Shown: positions 45,016 through 53,764 of the stretch, in pieces
Layout: each line of letters opens with the position of its first letter
How positions within the stretch are numbered: the first letter of the stretch is position 1
From: Levilactobacillus tujiorum
GTDB lineage: Bacteria; Bacillota; Bacilli; Lactobacillales; Lactobacillaceae
Assembly (NCBI RefSeq): GCF_012641185.1
Contig: NZ_JAAXLK010000017.1
Span: 1-64,000, forward strand
Direction: 5' to 3'
DNA: 64,000 nt
The notes under the pieces: model-generated
What the model saw: only the letters and a program-made list of their open reading frames with translations
What the model was told of the DNA's origin: nothing
The model's database searches: none
Position numbers and translations under genes: made by a program

Positions 45016-45163
45016 TTGTAGCTTCGAATTTCTAAAGCAATTTTGAGGGGAACCCATTCGGTAAATTGTAGGTGACCCGCCCGCCGCTACGAAATGCGCG
45101 GAGGGAAGACCCTGATCAGCACGTAATAACTAAGTTGCCCAGCTTGAAACAGCCCATGGCAAC
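45016..45163. other. Structured intergenic region, possible diverged copy C
   Basis: This lies in the 390-bp gap between yozE and rbgA. It holds arms TTGTAGC (45016-45022) and GCTACGA (45086-45092) flanking a hairpin (CAATTT 45038-45043, AAATTG 45063-45068). The hairpin loop GAACCCA occurs identically in copy A on the plus strand. A 3' hairpin GTTGCC (45134-45139)/GGCAAC (45158-45163) resembles the TTGCC end block. The orientation cues conflict, so relatedness to A and B is tentative. No coding frame is supported. Confidence 0.35.
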
Positions 45164-45234
45164 GTTGACCTAAATTTCGATTATTTAAAGAACACTAAGG
45201 CTCAAAAGCCTTGGTATAAAAGGAGTTATCAGCA

Positions 45235-46095
45235 ATGTCAACAATAAATTGGTTCCCGGGTCACATGGCGAAGGCCATTCGACAAATGGAGGAAAATATC
45301 CACCTCGTCGACATCGTCTTTGAGCTTGTCGATGCGCGGATTCCGGCGTCTTCTCGGAACCCCGAAGTCGCTCGAATTGCGCAAAACAAGCCGCATTTGG
45401 TGATCTTAACCAAGAAAGATTTGGCCGATCCTCAGCAGACGACCGCTTGGCTTAACTATTACCGTCAGCAGCATCAGCCGGCAATCGCCATCGATTCACG
45501 GGCAAACGTCACGCCAAAACAAATCACTAAGATCGCGCTGGATATTTTAGCGGATAAATTAGCCGCCGAACAGGCCAAAGGCTTGAAAGAACGGCCAATG
45601 CGCGCCATGACGGTCGGTGTACCTAACGTGGGGAAGTCCACGTTACTCAATCACTTGGTGCAGCGTAAAGCAGCCCAAGTCGGCGATACGCCGGGAGTTA
45701 CGAAGGGACAGCAGTGGCTACGATCCAGCAAGCACCTGGAATTACTCGACACCCCGGGAATCCTCTGGCCGAAGTTCAAGGACCAGATTACGGCCCAAAA
45801 GCTGGCTTTGACTGGGGCGATCAAGGAGAAACTCTACGCTAAAGACGACGTCGCTCTGTATGCCCTCAGTTTTTTCCGTCAGTATCATCCCCAAGCCCTA
45901 CAGGAACGCTACCACCTGGTTCAGGAGGATCTCACGTTAAGCGACGTCGACCTCTTACTTAAGATCACGGCCAAAGTGGGTATGCGCGATGACTACGAAC
46001 GGGCAAGTGAACGCTTGATTCTGGACGCGCGGCGCAAGAAACTAGGGGGCTTCACTTTGGATCGTGCACCAGTGGTTGGTGAGTCCATTGAGTGA
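45235..46095 (+). CDS. rbgA: Ribosome biogenesis GTPase RbgA (YlqF)
   Basis: RbgA is a circularly permuted GTPase needed for late 50S assembly. The order G4-G5-G1-G3 is visible: [10 protein letters not shown] near residue 62, [14 protein letters not shown] near 126, and [11 protein letters not shown] near 170. [13 protein letters not shown] at the N-terminus is a signature of the family. The 286-residue length is standard. The ATG follows AAAAGGAG. It overlaps rnhB by 32 bp, the usual arrangement. Confidence 0.96.
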   Translation: MSTINWFPGHMAKAIRQMEENIHLVDIVFELVDARIPASSRNPEVARIAQNKPHLVILTKKDLADPQQTTAWLNYYRQQHQPAIAIDSRANVTPKQITKIALDILADKLAAEQAKGLKERPMRAMTVGVPNVGKSTLLNHLVQRKAAQVGDTPGVTKGQQWLRSSKHLELLDTPGILWPKFKDQITAQKLALTGAIKEKLYAKDDVALYALSFFRQYHPQALQERYHLVQEDLTLSDVDLLLKITAKVGMRDDYERASERLILDARRKKLGGFTLDRAPVVGESIE

Positions 46096-46876
46096 ACGGC
46101 AACCGAGTTTGGCGGCACTCAAAACAGAATTAGCTGATGTCACAGACGCGGCTGACCCGCGTTTGCTGGCATTAGCGGCCGATTCGCGTAAGGGCGCCCA
46201 ATTACTTCTAAAACAGATTCAACGGCGCTTAGAACGTCAGGAAATCGCTGAGAGGGCCTTTCAGGAGCGTCTCCACTACGAACGGCGTTTCTGGGCAGAA
46301 GGCAAACTGGTCGCCGGCATCGATGAAGTCGGGCGCGGTCCCTTGGCTGGTCCAGTCGTCACCAGTGCCGTCATTCTACCGCAAGATTTTGATATTCCTT
46401 TGGTTAATGACTCTAAACAGTTAACGCCTAAGGAACGTGCTCGCCTCTACCCGTTAATCCTAGCCCAGGCCACCGCCGTTAGCATTGGTATTGGGAGCAA
46501 CACGTTGATTGATCAAATCAATATCTACCAGGCGACCCGGGTGGCTATGCAACGGGCCGTCCTAGGCCTAGGGGTGCCACCGCAACACTTGATCGTGGAC
46601 GCGATGCAGATCCCCGTTGATCTTCCGCAAACCCGATTGATCAAGGGTGATGCCAAGAGTGCCAGTGTCGCCGCCGCCAGTATCGTCGCTAAGGTGTACC
46701 GTGACCATCTGATGGACACCTACGATCAACTTTATCCGGGTTATGGCTTCAAAAAGAACGCCGGGTATGGCACTGCAGAGCATCTAGCCGGATTAGCCGA
46801 TCGAGGCGTCACTCCGATTCACCGAAAAACTTTTTCACCCGTTCAAAAAATAATTACCGCTCAATCACGGAGTTAG
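46064..46876 (+). CDS. rnhB: Ribonuclease HII
   Basis: It removes ribonucleotides from RNA-DNA hybrids and genomic DNA. The catalytic carboxylates lie in [20 protein letters not shown] (near residues 82-101), in LIVDAMQ and in [20 protein letters not shown]. The N-terminal helical extension is typical of Bacilli. The start is uncertain: GTG 46064 gives 270 residues, while TTG 46088 (262 residues) is close to the usual N-terminus; neither has a strong ribosome site, which suggests coupling to rbgA translation. Confidence 0.93.
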   Translation: MHQWLVSPLSERQPSLAALKTELADVTDAADPRLLALAADSRKGAQLLLKQIQRRLERQEIAERAFQERLHYERRFWAEGKLVAGIDEVGRGPLAGPVVTSAVILPQDFDIPLVNDSKQLTPKERARLYPLILAQATAVSIGIGSNTLIDQINIYQATRVAMQRAVLGLGVPPQHLIVDAMQIPVDLPQTRLIKGDAKSASVAAASIVAKVYRDHLMDTYDQLYPGYGFKKNAGYGTAEHLAGLADRGVTPIHRKTFSPVQKIITAQSRS

Positions 46877-46904
46877 TCCTAAAGAGGACTAGGAGGTTGT
46901 TTCC

Positions 46905-47798
46905 TTGCAACTGACACTTCGTGATTTTTTCATGCGCATTAACTTGGTCACCGGCGTGGGCCAGCGGACGGCCAATGCTTGTTGGCGCTGGTTATTGATC
47001 CATCCCGACGTTAAATTAATTGATGCCCCACTGGTCACTAAGATGGCGGCCGAGCTCATGCTCGCTCCGCAACTAACTGCCGCACTACAACTTGATTTAT
47101 TCAGTCGTGAGACGAATGATACCGTTACCGAAAATCTTACGCATAGCGGCTGCCTCACCATCGCGGATGCTGCCTATCCCGAGCAACTGCGAGAAACGTA
47201 CGCACCACCCTTAGCACTTTACTTTTTAGGGGATTTACGTTTATTAAAGGCCCCGCAATTAGCAGTGGTGGGCTCGCGACGGCCTACCGATTATGCGCTG
47301 CGTGTGATGCGTTTGCTATTGCCAGCCGTGATTGAACGGCGCGTTTGCCTGGTATCTGGCCTTGCCCAAGGGGTCGATACGTTGGCGCACCAAGTGGCTT
47401 TGGCTCATCGGGGCACCACGATTGCGGTAATTGGCACCGGGCTCGATCATTGCTATCCTGCCGCCAATCGGGAGCTCATGACAACCTTGGCCCATCACCA
47501 GCTTATTTTATCGGAATATCCTTGGGGGACACCCGGCGCGCGGCATCGTTTTCCGGAACGCAACCGGATCATCGCCGGTCTTTCTCAGAGCGTACTCGTG
47601 ATCGAGGCCGCTCATCATTCGGGGAGCCTGATCACGGCCAATATTGCCTTGCAGAAGAATCGAAATGTCCTAGCGGTACCCGGGACAATTGACGGTAAAA
47701 ATTCGGTGGGGACCAACGAATTAATCCTTGCTGGGGCGAAACCAATCTTGAATTCCGAACATATAATGGAAGAAGTTTTAGTTGACAAGTTACCCTAA
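46905..47798 (+). CDS. dprA: DNA-processing protein DprA
   Basis: DprA binds incoming single-stranded DNA and loads RecA during transformation. The Rossmann-like core shows VVGSRRPTDYALRVM near residue 120, SGLAQGVDTLAHQVAL near 150, VIGTGLDHCYPAANREL, PERNRIIAGLSQSVLVIEA and GSLITANIALQKNRNVLAVPG. The 297-residue length is normal. The TTG start is supported by AGGAGG. Its presence does not prove competence, as dprA is kept in many non-transformable lactobacilli. Confidence 0.95.
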   Translation: MQLTLRDFFMRINLVTGVGQRTANACWRWLLIHPDVKLIDAPLVTKMAAELMLAPQLTAALQLDLFSRETNDTVTENLTHSGCLTIADAAYPEQLRETYAPPLALYFLGDLRLLKAPQLAVVGSRRPTDYALRVMRLLLPAVIERRVCLVSGLAQGVDTLAHQVALAHRGTTIAVIGTGLDHCYPAANRELMTTLAHHQLILSEYPWGTPGARHRFPERNRIIAGLSQSVLVIEAAHHSGSLITANIALQKNRNVLAVPGTIDGKNSVGTNELILAGAKPILNSEHIMEEVLVDKLP

Positions 47799-47799
47799 C

Positions 47800-47826
47800 T
47801 TGAAATACGATGAGTGGGATTATAGT
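47800..47826 (+). promoter_or_regulatory. Weak promoter candidate for topA
   Basis: TTGAAA (47800-47805) and TATAGT (47821-47826) have a 15-bp spacer, slightly short. The 134-bp gap between dprA and topA otherwise holds no feature I recognise. Confidence 0.3.
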
Positions 47827-47932
47827 GAAAGAATTAGCGAACCTAACGTTCGTCGTAAAAACAAGTACGGGAAGAGCCAGTGCCAAGCACTAAAGCCCTG
47901 CGATCTCTTCTCAACCGAGGGAGTAATGTGAT

Positions 47933-50044
47933 TTGCCGACTAAGTCAAAAGCGAAAGCTAGTACAAAGAAGCGGCGGAAACCGCAGAAAAAATTAGTTAT
48001 CGTTGAATCACCGGCTAAAGCGAAGACAATTGAAAAATATTTAGGGCGGACTTATAAAGTCGTGCCTAGTCTTGGCCACGTCAGAGATTTACCTAAGAGT
48101 TCGATGGGTATCGACTTCGATAACAACTACGATCCACACTATATTTCTATTCGTGGTAAGGGTGACGTCATCAAGGGGCTCCGTTCCGAGGCTAAAAAAG
48201 CCAAGGCCGTCTACCTCGCATCTGACCCTGACCGTGAGGGAGAATCGATTGCCTGGCATCTGGCGCACATCTTAAACTTGGATGTGACGGATAAGAACCG
48301 GGTAACCTTTAATGAAATCACTAAGGATGCGGTCAAAGAAGCCTTTAAGACACCGCGTTCGATTGATATGAACCTAGTTAACGCCCAACAAGCTCGGCGA
48401 ATTTTAGACCGGTTAGTCGGGTATTCCATCTCGCCTTTGCTCTGGAAGAAAGTCAAGAAGGGACTCAGTGCTGGCCGGGTTCAGTCGATCGCCTTATCGT
48501 TGATTATCCAGCGGGAAAATGAGATTAAAGCCTTTCAACCAGAAGAATACTGGACGATTGATGCTGACTTCAAGAAAGCCCGGCACACGTTTAATGCTAG
48601 TTTCTACGGCTTAAACGGAAAAAAGGCTGGCCTGAAGGATAATGCAGCCGTTCAGGATGTCTTAGGGAAGCTTGATAAGAAGGGCAACTTTGATATTACC
48701 AATGTCGTGCGTAAGGAACGGAAGCGCACGCCACAACCACCATTTACCACCAGTTCCATGCAACAAGATGCTAACCGGAAGCTCAACTTCCGAACTCGGA
48801 AGACCATGATGGCTGCTCAGCAATTGTATGAAGGGATTAACTTGGGTAAAGAAGGGACGCAAGGGCTCATCACCTATATGCGGACCGACTCCACACGGAT
48901 CTCTAGCATCGCTAAGCATGAAGCCTCGACGTTCATTCATGAGAAGTATGGTGCGGAATATGCCGCGACTAAACCCATCAAGGGTAAACTTCCTGAGGGG
49001 GCCCAAGATGCCCATGAAGCGATTCGGCCAACCTCTGTTTTCCGGACACCAGCTAGTCTGAAAGAACGTTTAACCAAAGATCAATTCCGCTTATACCAAC
49101 TGATCTGGAATCGGTTTGTAGCTAGTCAAATGACCAACGCGGTAATGGACACCATGGCGGTTACTTTGGAACAAAACGGCGTGACGTTCCGGGCCAACGG
49201 GTCGAAGATGAAGTTCGAAGGTTTCCTGAAGATTTATAAAGACGGTAAGGAAAAAGATAACCTCCTACCTGATCTCGAAATCGGCGATCAAGTGACCTTG
49301 GCCAAGACCGATCCGGCACAACACTTCACGCAGCCACCTGCACGATATTCCGAAGCCAACTTGATTAAGGCGTTGGAAGAAAATGGTGTCGGTCGACCAT
49401 CGACCTACGCACCAACGCTAGATACGATTCAACGGCGTTACTACGTCAAGCTAGTGGGCCGGCGGTTCGAGCCTACTGAATTGGGAGAAATTGTCGATAA
49501 GATCATTAAAGACTACTTCCCAGATATCGTTGATGTTGGCTTTACTGCCGACCTTGAAGGCGAATTAGACAGCGTTGAAGAAGGCAAGCAAGACTGGATT
49601 AAGGTCATTGATAACTTCTACAAGCCGTTCTCAACCGAGGTGGCCCACGCCGAAGACGCCATTGAAAAGATCCAGATTCGCGATGAACCAGCCGGATTTG
49701 ACTGTGACATCTGCGGTGCCCCTATGGTGGTCAAAATGGGACGTTATGGGAAGTTCTACGCTTGTTCCCGTTTTCCAGATTGTCGAAATACCAAGGCAAT
49801 TGTGAAGGAAATCGGTGTTGTTTGTCCCGTTTGTCATAAGGGGCAGGTCATCGAGCGCAAGTCCAAGAAGAACCGGATCTTCTACGGTTGCTCCCGTTAT
49901 CCGGACTGTGACTTTGTTTCCTGGGATAAGCCAGTCGGTCGTGACTGCCCTAAGGATGGTCACTATCTGGTCGCCAAGAAGATTCGTGGCGGTGTGCAAA
50001 TCGTTTGTCCAAATGGCGATTACGAAGAAGCTCCACAAAAATAA
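47933..50044 (+). CDS. topA: DNA topoisomerase I
   Basis: This type IA enzyme relaxes negative supercoils. It has a basic N-terminal extension of about 20 residues, the TOPRIM domain ([17 protein letters not shown], then ASDPDREGE) and the nucleophile Tyr315 in [11 protein letters not shown]. The C-terminal zinc fingers are CDICGAPM...[15 protein letters not shown]...CSRYPDC and a degenerate third one with only two cysteines (CPKDG...CPNGD). The 703-residue length is normal. The TTG start follows GAGGGAG. Confidence 0.97.
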   Translation: MPTKSKAKASTKKRRKPQKKLVIVESPAKAKTIEKYLGRTYKVVPSLGHVRDLPKSSMGIDFDNNYDPHYISIRGKGDVIKGLRSEAKKAKAVYLASDPDREGESIAWHLAHILNLDVTDKNRVTFNEITKDAVKEAFKTPRSIDMNLVNAQQARRILDRLVGYSISPLLWKKVKKGLSAGRVQSIALSLIIQRENEIKAFQPEEYWTIDADFKKARHTFNASFYGLNGKKAGLKDNAAVQDVLGKLDKKGNFDITNVVRKERKRTPQPPFTTSSMQQDANRKLNFRTRKTMMAAQQLYEGINLGKEGTQGLITYMRTDSTRISSIAKHEASTFIHEKYGAEYAATKPIKGKLPEGAQDAHEAIRPTSVFRTPASLKERLTKDQFRLYQLIWNRFVASQMTNAVMDTMAVTLEQNGVTFRANGSKMKFEGFLKIYKDGKEKDNLLPDLEIGDQVTLAKTDPAQHFTQPPARYSEANLIKALEENGVGRPSTYAPTLDTIQRRYYVKLVGRRFEPTELGEIVDKIIKDYFPDIVDVGFTADLEGELDSVEEGKQDWIKVIDNFYKPFSTEVAHAEDAIEKIQIRDEPAGFDCDICGAPMVVKMGRYGKFYACSRFPDCRNTKAIVKEIGVVCPVCHKGQVIERKSKKNRIFYGCSRYPDCDFVSWDKPVGRDCPKDGHYLVAKKIRGGVQIVCPNGDYEEAPQK

Positions 50045-50053
50045 CAATTTTTT

Positions 50054-50084
50054 GAGAGTCTGGAAAATTCCAGGCTCTTTTTTT
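50054..50084 (+). terminator. Terminator after topA
   Basis: GAGAGTCTGGAA pairs with TTCCAGGCTCT around a short loop, followed by seven T. Confidence 0.9.
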
Positions 50085-50138
50085 GTCGTCGATTCTACAT
50101 GAGATCGTAGATCATCTGCATGACCAACCATCACCAAT

Positions 50139-50181
50139 CAAAAAAGCCTCAAGTCGACCTTATGGTGTCAAGACTTGAGGC
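50139..50181 (-). terminator. Terminator of the CAT-like cassette (minus strand)
   Basis: GCCTCAAGTC (50146-50155) and GACTTGAGGC (50172-50181) form a perfect 10-bp stem. On the minus strand it is followed by a T run (50139-50145). Confidence 0.88.
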
Positions 50182-50201
50182 ATTGCTTTAAACCGAAAAA
50201 T

Positions 50202-50873
50202 TTAACTTGCTAGCCAAATTTCCGGATGATCAAAGGCCAACTGAAGTTGTTCTAAGAACTGACTGACGTGATAACCATCCGCAACCGCGTGATGAATCGT
50301 CACAGACAGGGGCATTTGCCAGCGCTTGGCTTCTAGTTCGTACTTACCCGCCTGAATGACGGGGAAATACGTATTCAATGGTGTAAACGGCAGCGGCGTA
50401 TAGCTGGTAAAGTGTGTCCAGGGAATGCTCCCAATCATATAGGTATTACCGCTTTGTGGCGCCTTAGGCATGGGCGTGCGTTGATCACCGTATGCTGCCA
50501 GATCAGCTAAATAATTGTGGTGAAATTGTTGAAAGTCTGGATCGTATGCTGTCCAGAGACTAGAGATGCTGTGATCGTCCGTATGCATCACGGAATAGGA
50601 TGGGTGAAGGACGTCGTAGCGAACGAGTTGACCCTCTTGGGTTCGACCAATTCTAAACTCTGGTGTCTGTGTGATCACCTTGGAGACCAAGTAAAGATAG
50701 GCTGCATTAAATTTCAAATCACGATCCGCCAACCATTCCTTGGTAGCCGTCACGTCCAACTCGACATTTAGCGTAAAGCCAGTTGGCATCATCTTAGTAA
50801 AATAGTAAAAATATTCTCGCCGTGACCAGCTTGTCTGGTCAATGGGGGTGCTAATCGTATTTAGTTTCGTCAT
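50202..50873 (-). CDS. Chloramphenicol acetyltransferase-like O-acetyltransferase
   Basis: This 223-residue protein has the CAT fold and active site: HHAVADGYH places the catalytic His at residue 195 and the structural Asp at 199, as in classical CAT numbering. The N-terminal WSRREYFYYF matches the family start. Many chromosomal CAT-like proteins in lactobacilli do not confer resistance, so the acceptor is unknown. It is the last gene of a three-gene minus-strand unit, 10 bp after the GIY-YIG-like gene. Confidence 0.85.
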   Translation of the reverse strand: MTKLNTISTPIDQTSWSRREYFYYFTKMMPTGFTLNVELDVTATKEWLADRDLKFNAAYLYLVSKVITQTPEFRIGRTQEGQLVRYDVLHPSYSVMHTDDHSISSLWTAYDPDFQQFHHNYLADLAAYGDQRTPMPKAPQSGNTYMIGSIPWTHFTSYTPLPFTPLNTYFPVIQAGKYELEAKRWQMPLSVTIHHAVADGYHVSQFLEQLQLAFDHPEIWLAS

Positions 50874-50883
50874 GGTTAACTCC

Positions 50884-51213
50884 TTAATGTTGATTGTAAG
50901 CCGGATGACATTTTTCTAGCCATTCAGCCTTGAGATCCTTGAGAGCTTGTCGAAGGTTGTCGGTCTCACTGGTATCTGCCTTCAAAAGCACGCGGTAGCT
51001 AAAAGCAGAAGCGCCCAACGCATTCCAGTCCGCTTGGAGATCGGTGTCATGATAGAAATTTTCGTTCAAATTCGTTTGATAGTACCCCCAACGGTTGTGG
51101 ACGTTGCGGGCCACATCGATAAAGATCTTACCGTTCTGCTCATTTTTAATCTCAATGACACCGTAAAAGGTCGGTGTCGCTTTATACTGTTGAATAAGTT
51201 CTTTACGATTCAT
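50884..51213 (-). CDS. GIY-YIG-like small protein
   Basis: This 109-residue protein resembles the small GIY-YIG nuclease-family proteins of lactobacilli. FYGVIEIKNEQNGKIFIDVA occupies the place of the GIY...YIG strands, followed by VHNRWGYYQTNLNENFYHD and DWNALGASAFSYRVL. The GIY and YIG triplets are degenerate, so nuclease activity is doubtful. The start is the ATG with AAGGAG 7 bases upstream; that site overlaps the stop codon of the preceding gene, so translation is coupled. Confidence 0.65.
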   Translation of the reverse strand: MNRKELIQQYKATPTFYGVIEIKNEQNGKIFIDVARNVHNRWGYYQTNLNENFYHDTDLQADWNALGASAFSYRVLLKADTSETDNLRQALKDLKAEWLEKCHPAYNQH

Positions 51214-51217
51214 AGTT

Positions 51218-51970
51218 TTACTCCTTGTAGCTTGGGTTTCGCCAGTAGTCGCGGCCATTTGCCGTACGCTGAAGAAAGCCATAGTCGACTAGATAGCGAC
51301 GTAGTAGTGGGAAATCGGCATAAATCGGCTTTAATTGATCTGTTAATTCGCGTTCAGTGAAGTGCTGCTCGGCCGGCAGCGTCACGGTAATTCGCTTTAG
51401 CACGGCAAGAATGGCTTTTTGATGCTTAGGCCACCTAGCGAGACGTAAGGGGTCAGTCGTGGTAAAGTATTTGGCAACGAGTCGGTTATATTCCGCAGTT
51501 GTGATTGCAAACCGGTCGTCCTCGATTCCCACTTGTTCGGGTAAGTGTACGAGGCTATCCGTGGCTGGCGTCTGATTGAAGACCCGCTCGTAAATGGCCA
51601 AATAGAGTTTGGCTTGCTTAGCCTTTTCTCGGAAAGTGAACTTTTGGTGGCGAACAGTGGCTGCTGCAACGGCCATTTGATTAGCAATAATGGCATCCTT
51701 AGCACCCGTTGCAAAAGCAGATAGAAGTGTCCGTTGTTTGGCTGTCAACGTATTGTATTTGCTGTCCGTATTGATTAAATCATCGATTGCCTGTGGGTGA
51801 ACCGTGGTGAGATGATGACGAATCATCTTTGCTGCTGGATAAAAGTTATCCTCAACAGGGAAAACCTGATCGTTCGCAAAGGATGCGCCACAATAATTGC
51901 AGACAAAGGCCATATCGGTTTGATGCCAGCCTTGCTCGATTTCGATTAAGGTCAACTCTAGTAAGTTCAT
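51218..51970 (-). CDS. DUF2087-type transcriptional regulator with zinc-finger-like N-terminus
   Basis: This 250-residue protein has three parts. The N-terminal region holds C24, C27, H52/H53 and H58 in a C2H2-like pattern (FVCNYCGASF...RHHLTTVH). A LuxR-type helix-turn-helix (LTAKQRTLLSAFATGAKDAI, about 74-93, with the recognition helix after it) follows. A C-terminal DUF2087 domain (RYLVDYGFLQRTANGRDYWR, about 224-243) ends the protein. The target is unknown; it heads the unit with the GIY-YIG-like and CAT-like genes. GGAGG precedes the ATG. Confidence 0.75.
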   Translation of the reverse strand: MNLLELTLIEIEQGWHQTDMAFVCNYCGASFANDQVFPVEDNFYPAAKMIRHHLTTVHPQAIDDLINTDSKYNTLTAKQRTLLSAFATGAKDAIIANQMAVAAATVRHQKFTFREKAKQAKLYLAIYERVFNQTPATDSLVHLPEQVGIEDDRFAITTAEYNRLVAKYFTTTDPLRLARWPKHQKAILAVLKRITVTLPAEQHFTERELTDQLKPIYADFPLLRRYLVDYGFLQRTANGRDYWRNPSYKE

Positions 51971-51993
51971 ACGTGATCCCTCCAGTAATGAAT

Positions 51994-52022
51994 ACTTTAC
52001 AAATGTTTACTGAATCTGTCAA
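51994..52022 (-). promoter_or_regulatory. Promoter of the DUF2087-GIY-CAT unit (minus strand)
   Basis: On the minus strand a perfect -35 TTGACA (52017-52022) and a -10 TAAAGT (51994-51999) are separated by 17 bp. An imperfect CAGTAA...TTACTG inverted repeat spans spacer and -10, a possible operator. Confidence 0.7.
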
Positions 52023-52204
52023 CACTGCTTTTAGCGATTTTTTTTATTCACTGCCTAAAACTGGCTACTGCAACATAAGAAACGGCGGTATAGTACCTTT
52101 AGAAGCTTACTGATTAATATTTACTGTTACGATAAACATTAATTTTAAATCTTGAAATCTCCTCCGCAACCCTAAACGTCCAGCACTGATTTTTGATGAG
52201 TTAG

Positions 52205-52233
52205 TTGAGTTTTTGGAGTGCGTTTGCTAGCAT
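52205..52233 (+). promoter_or_regulatory. Promoter of xerC-hslV-hslU
   Basis: The -35 TTGAGT (52205-52210), a 17-bp spacer and a -10 TAGCAT (52228-52233) preceded by TGC (extended -10) lie 25 bp before the xerC start. Confidence 0.65.
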
Positions 52234-52257
52234 TAACACGTACAGGAGGTGTCAGCC

Positions 52258-53190
52258 GTGGCTTCAGCAGTCGAACAATTCATGACATACCTGCAGGGAG
52301 AACGACAATATTCACCAGAGACAGTGAAGGCTTATCGTGAAGATTTAGATGAATTTAGTCAATTTCTTCAGGATAACGGGGGTGAAAAACCGTGGGCCCA
52401 GATCGACCAACTCGATGTCGAGGTTTACCTCAGCAATCTGTATGATCGGCACTTTGCGCGAACGACAATTGCGCGTAAACTTTCGACGATGCGCTCATTT
52501 TACACGTTTCTCATGAGTAATGGATTGGCCAAGGACGACCCATTTGCTTACGTTCAACTGAAACGGCATCAAAACCATTTACCACGTTTCTTCTATGAAC
52601 GAGAAATGACCGCGTTGTTTACTGCGGCAGCTGGCAATCCTAACCAGCAGCTCGCAACCCGTGACACGGCTGTCTTGGAAGTCCTGTACGGCACGGGAAT
52701 TCGGGTGAGTGAATGTGTTAATTTAACGCAACCCGATATTGACTTTGACAATCGAATTATGCTGATTCATGGGAAGGGAAATAAAGAACGCTATGTTCCC
52801 TTTGGCCACTACGCCAGCGATGCCCTAAAAACTTACTTCACGGCTGCCAGGACACCACTCATGACTAAATATCATCAGCAGCATACCTTCGTATTTGTTA
52901 ATTCACGCGGTGCACAACTCACGACAGCTGGTGTCACGTATCTACTCAATCAAATCATCAAGCGGAGTAGCCTGACTAGTGAGATTCATCCCCATATGTT
53001 GCGGCACACGTTTGCGACGCACCTGCTCAATCAGGGCGCGGATCTGCGTTCAGTTCAGGAGTTATTGGGACACAGCAGCTTGTCGACCACGCAAATTTAT
53101 ACGCACGTCACGCGTGAGCACCTCCAACGTGATTATCGTCAATTCTTCCCGCGGGCAACCGAAGATCAACAACCACCGAAACAATCATAA
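52258..53190 (+). CDS. xerC: Site-specific tyrosine recombinase XerC
   Basis: It partners XerD in chromosome-dimer resolution. The core-binding domain ([20 protein letters not shown]) is followed by the catalytic set: Arg in [12 protein letters not shown] near residue 149, [12 protein letters not shown] near 246, [14 protein letters not shown] and Tyr near 281. The 310 residues and the hslVU partnership identify XerC (CodV). The GTG at 52258 is chosen because AGGAGG lies 8 bases upstream and would overlap the earlier in-frame GTG at 52249. Confidence 0.94.
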   Translation: MASAVEQFMTYLQGERQYSPETVKAYREDLDEFSQFLQDNGGEKPWAQIDQLDVEVYLSNLYDRHFARTTIARKLSTMRSFYTFLMSNGLAKDDPFAYVQLKRHQNHLPRFFYEREMTALFTAAAGNPNQQLATRDTAVLEVLYGTGIRVSECVNLTQPDIDFDNRIMLIHGKGNKERYVPFGHYASDALKTYFTAARTPLMTKYHQQHTFVFVNSRGAQLTTAGVTYLLNQIIKRSSLTSEIHPHMLRHTFATHLLNQGADLRSVQELLGHSSLSTTQIYTHVTREHLQRDYRQFFPRATEDQQPPKQS

Positions 53191-53203
53191 GGAGATTATA
53201 ATT

Positions 53204-53746
53204 ATGCCAGTAAAATTTGAAGCAACTACCATTTGTGCGGTGCGCCATAACGGACACAACGCCATGGCCGGTGATGGTCAAGTCACCATGGGTGAAAAGG
53301 TCATTATGAAAGGAACCGCGCACAAAATTCGGCGGATTTACAACAACCAAGTCGTCGTTGGATTTGCCGGCAGTGTTGCGGACGCTTTCAACCTTGAAGA
53401 AAAATTCGAAGGGCAACTAAACGAATATAGTGGTAACCTGCAACGAGCAGCCGTTGAACTTGCTAAGCAATGGCGTTCTGATCAAGCCTTGCAAAAGCTT
53501 GAAGCACTGTTAATTGTCATGGACAAAGACGAAATGTTGTTAGTTTCCGGGTCAGGTGAAGTCATTGCGCCAGATGATGACATTTTAGCCATTGGCTCTG
53601 GCGGTAACTTTGCCTTGGCTGCTGCCACCGCTTTACACCACCATGCTAAGGATATGAGTGCCAAAGAAATTGCTGAGAGTGCTATCCACATTGCTGGCGG
53701 GATTGATATCTTCACCAACGAAAACGTTATTTCGGAAGAACTTTAA
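53204..53746 (+). CDS. hslV: ATP-dependent protease subunit HslV (ClpQ)
   Basis: HslV is the proteolytic double-hexamer core of the HslUV protease. The protein starts [17 protein letters not shown], so a short propeptide must be removed to expose the catalytic Thr, similar in layout to the B. subtilis protein. [15 protein letters not shown] and [11 protein letters not shown] are conserved. The 180-residue length is normal. The ATG follows AAGGAG. The long upstream in-frame extension into xerC is not used. Confidence 0.95.
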   Translation: MPVKFEATTICAVRHNGHNAMAGDGQVTMGEKVIMKGTAHKIRRIYNNQVVVGFAGSVADAFNLEEKFEGQLNEYSGNLQRAAVELAKQWRSDQALQKLEALLIVMDKDEMLLVSGSGEVIAPDDDILAIGSGGNFALAAATALHHHAKDMSAKEIAESAIHIAGGIDIFTNENVISEEL

Positions 53747-53764
53747 AAATTGGAGGACTGAATA

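Noticed and set aside
50202-50873. CAT-like gene as a chloramphenicol resistance gene
   Set aside because: The active site is intact, but chromosomal CAT-like acetyltransferases in lactobacilli are common and the substrate cannot be read from sequence.
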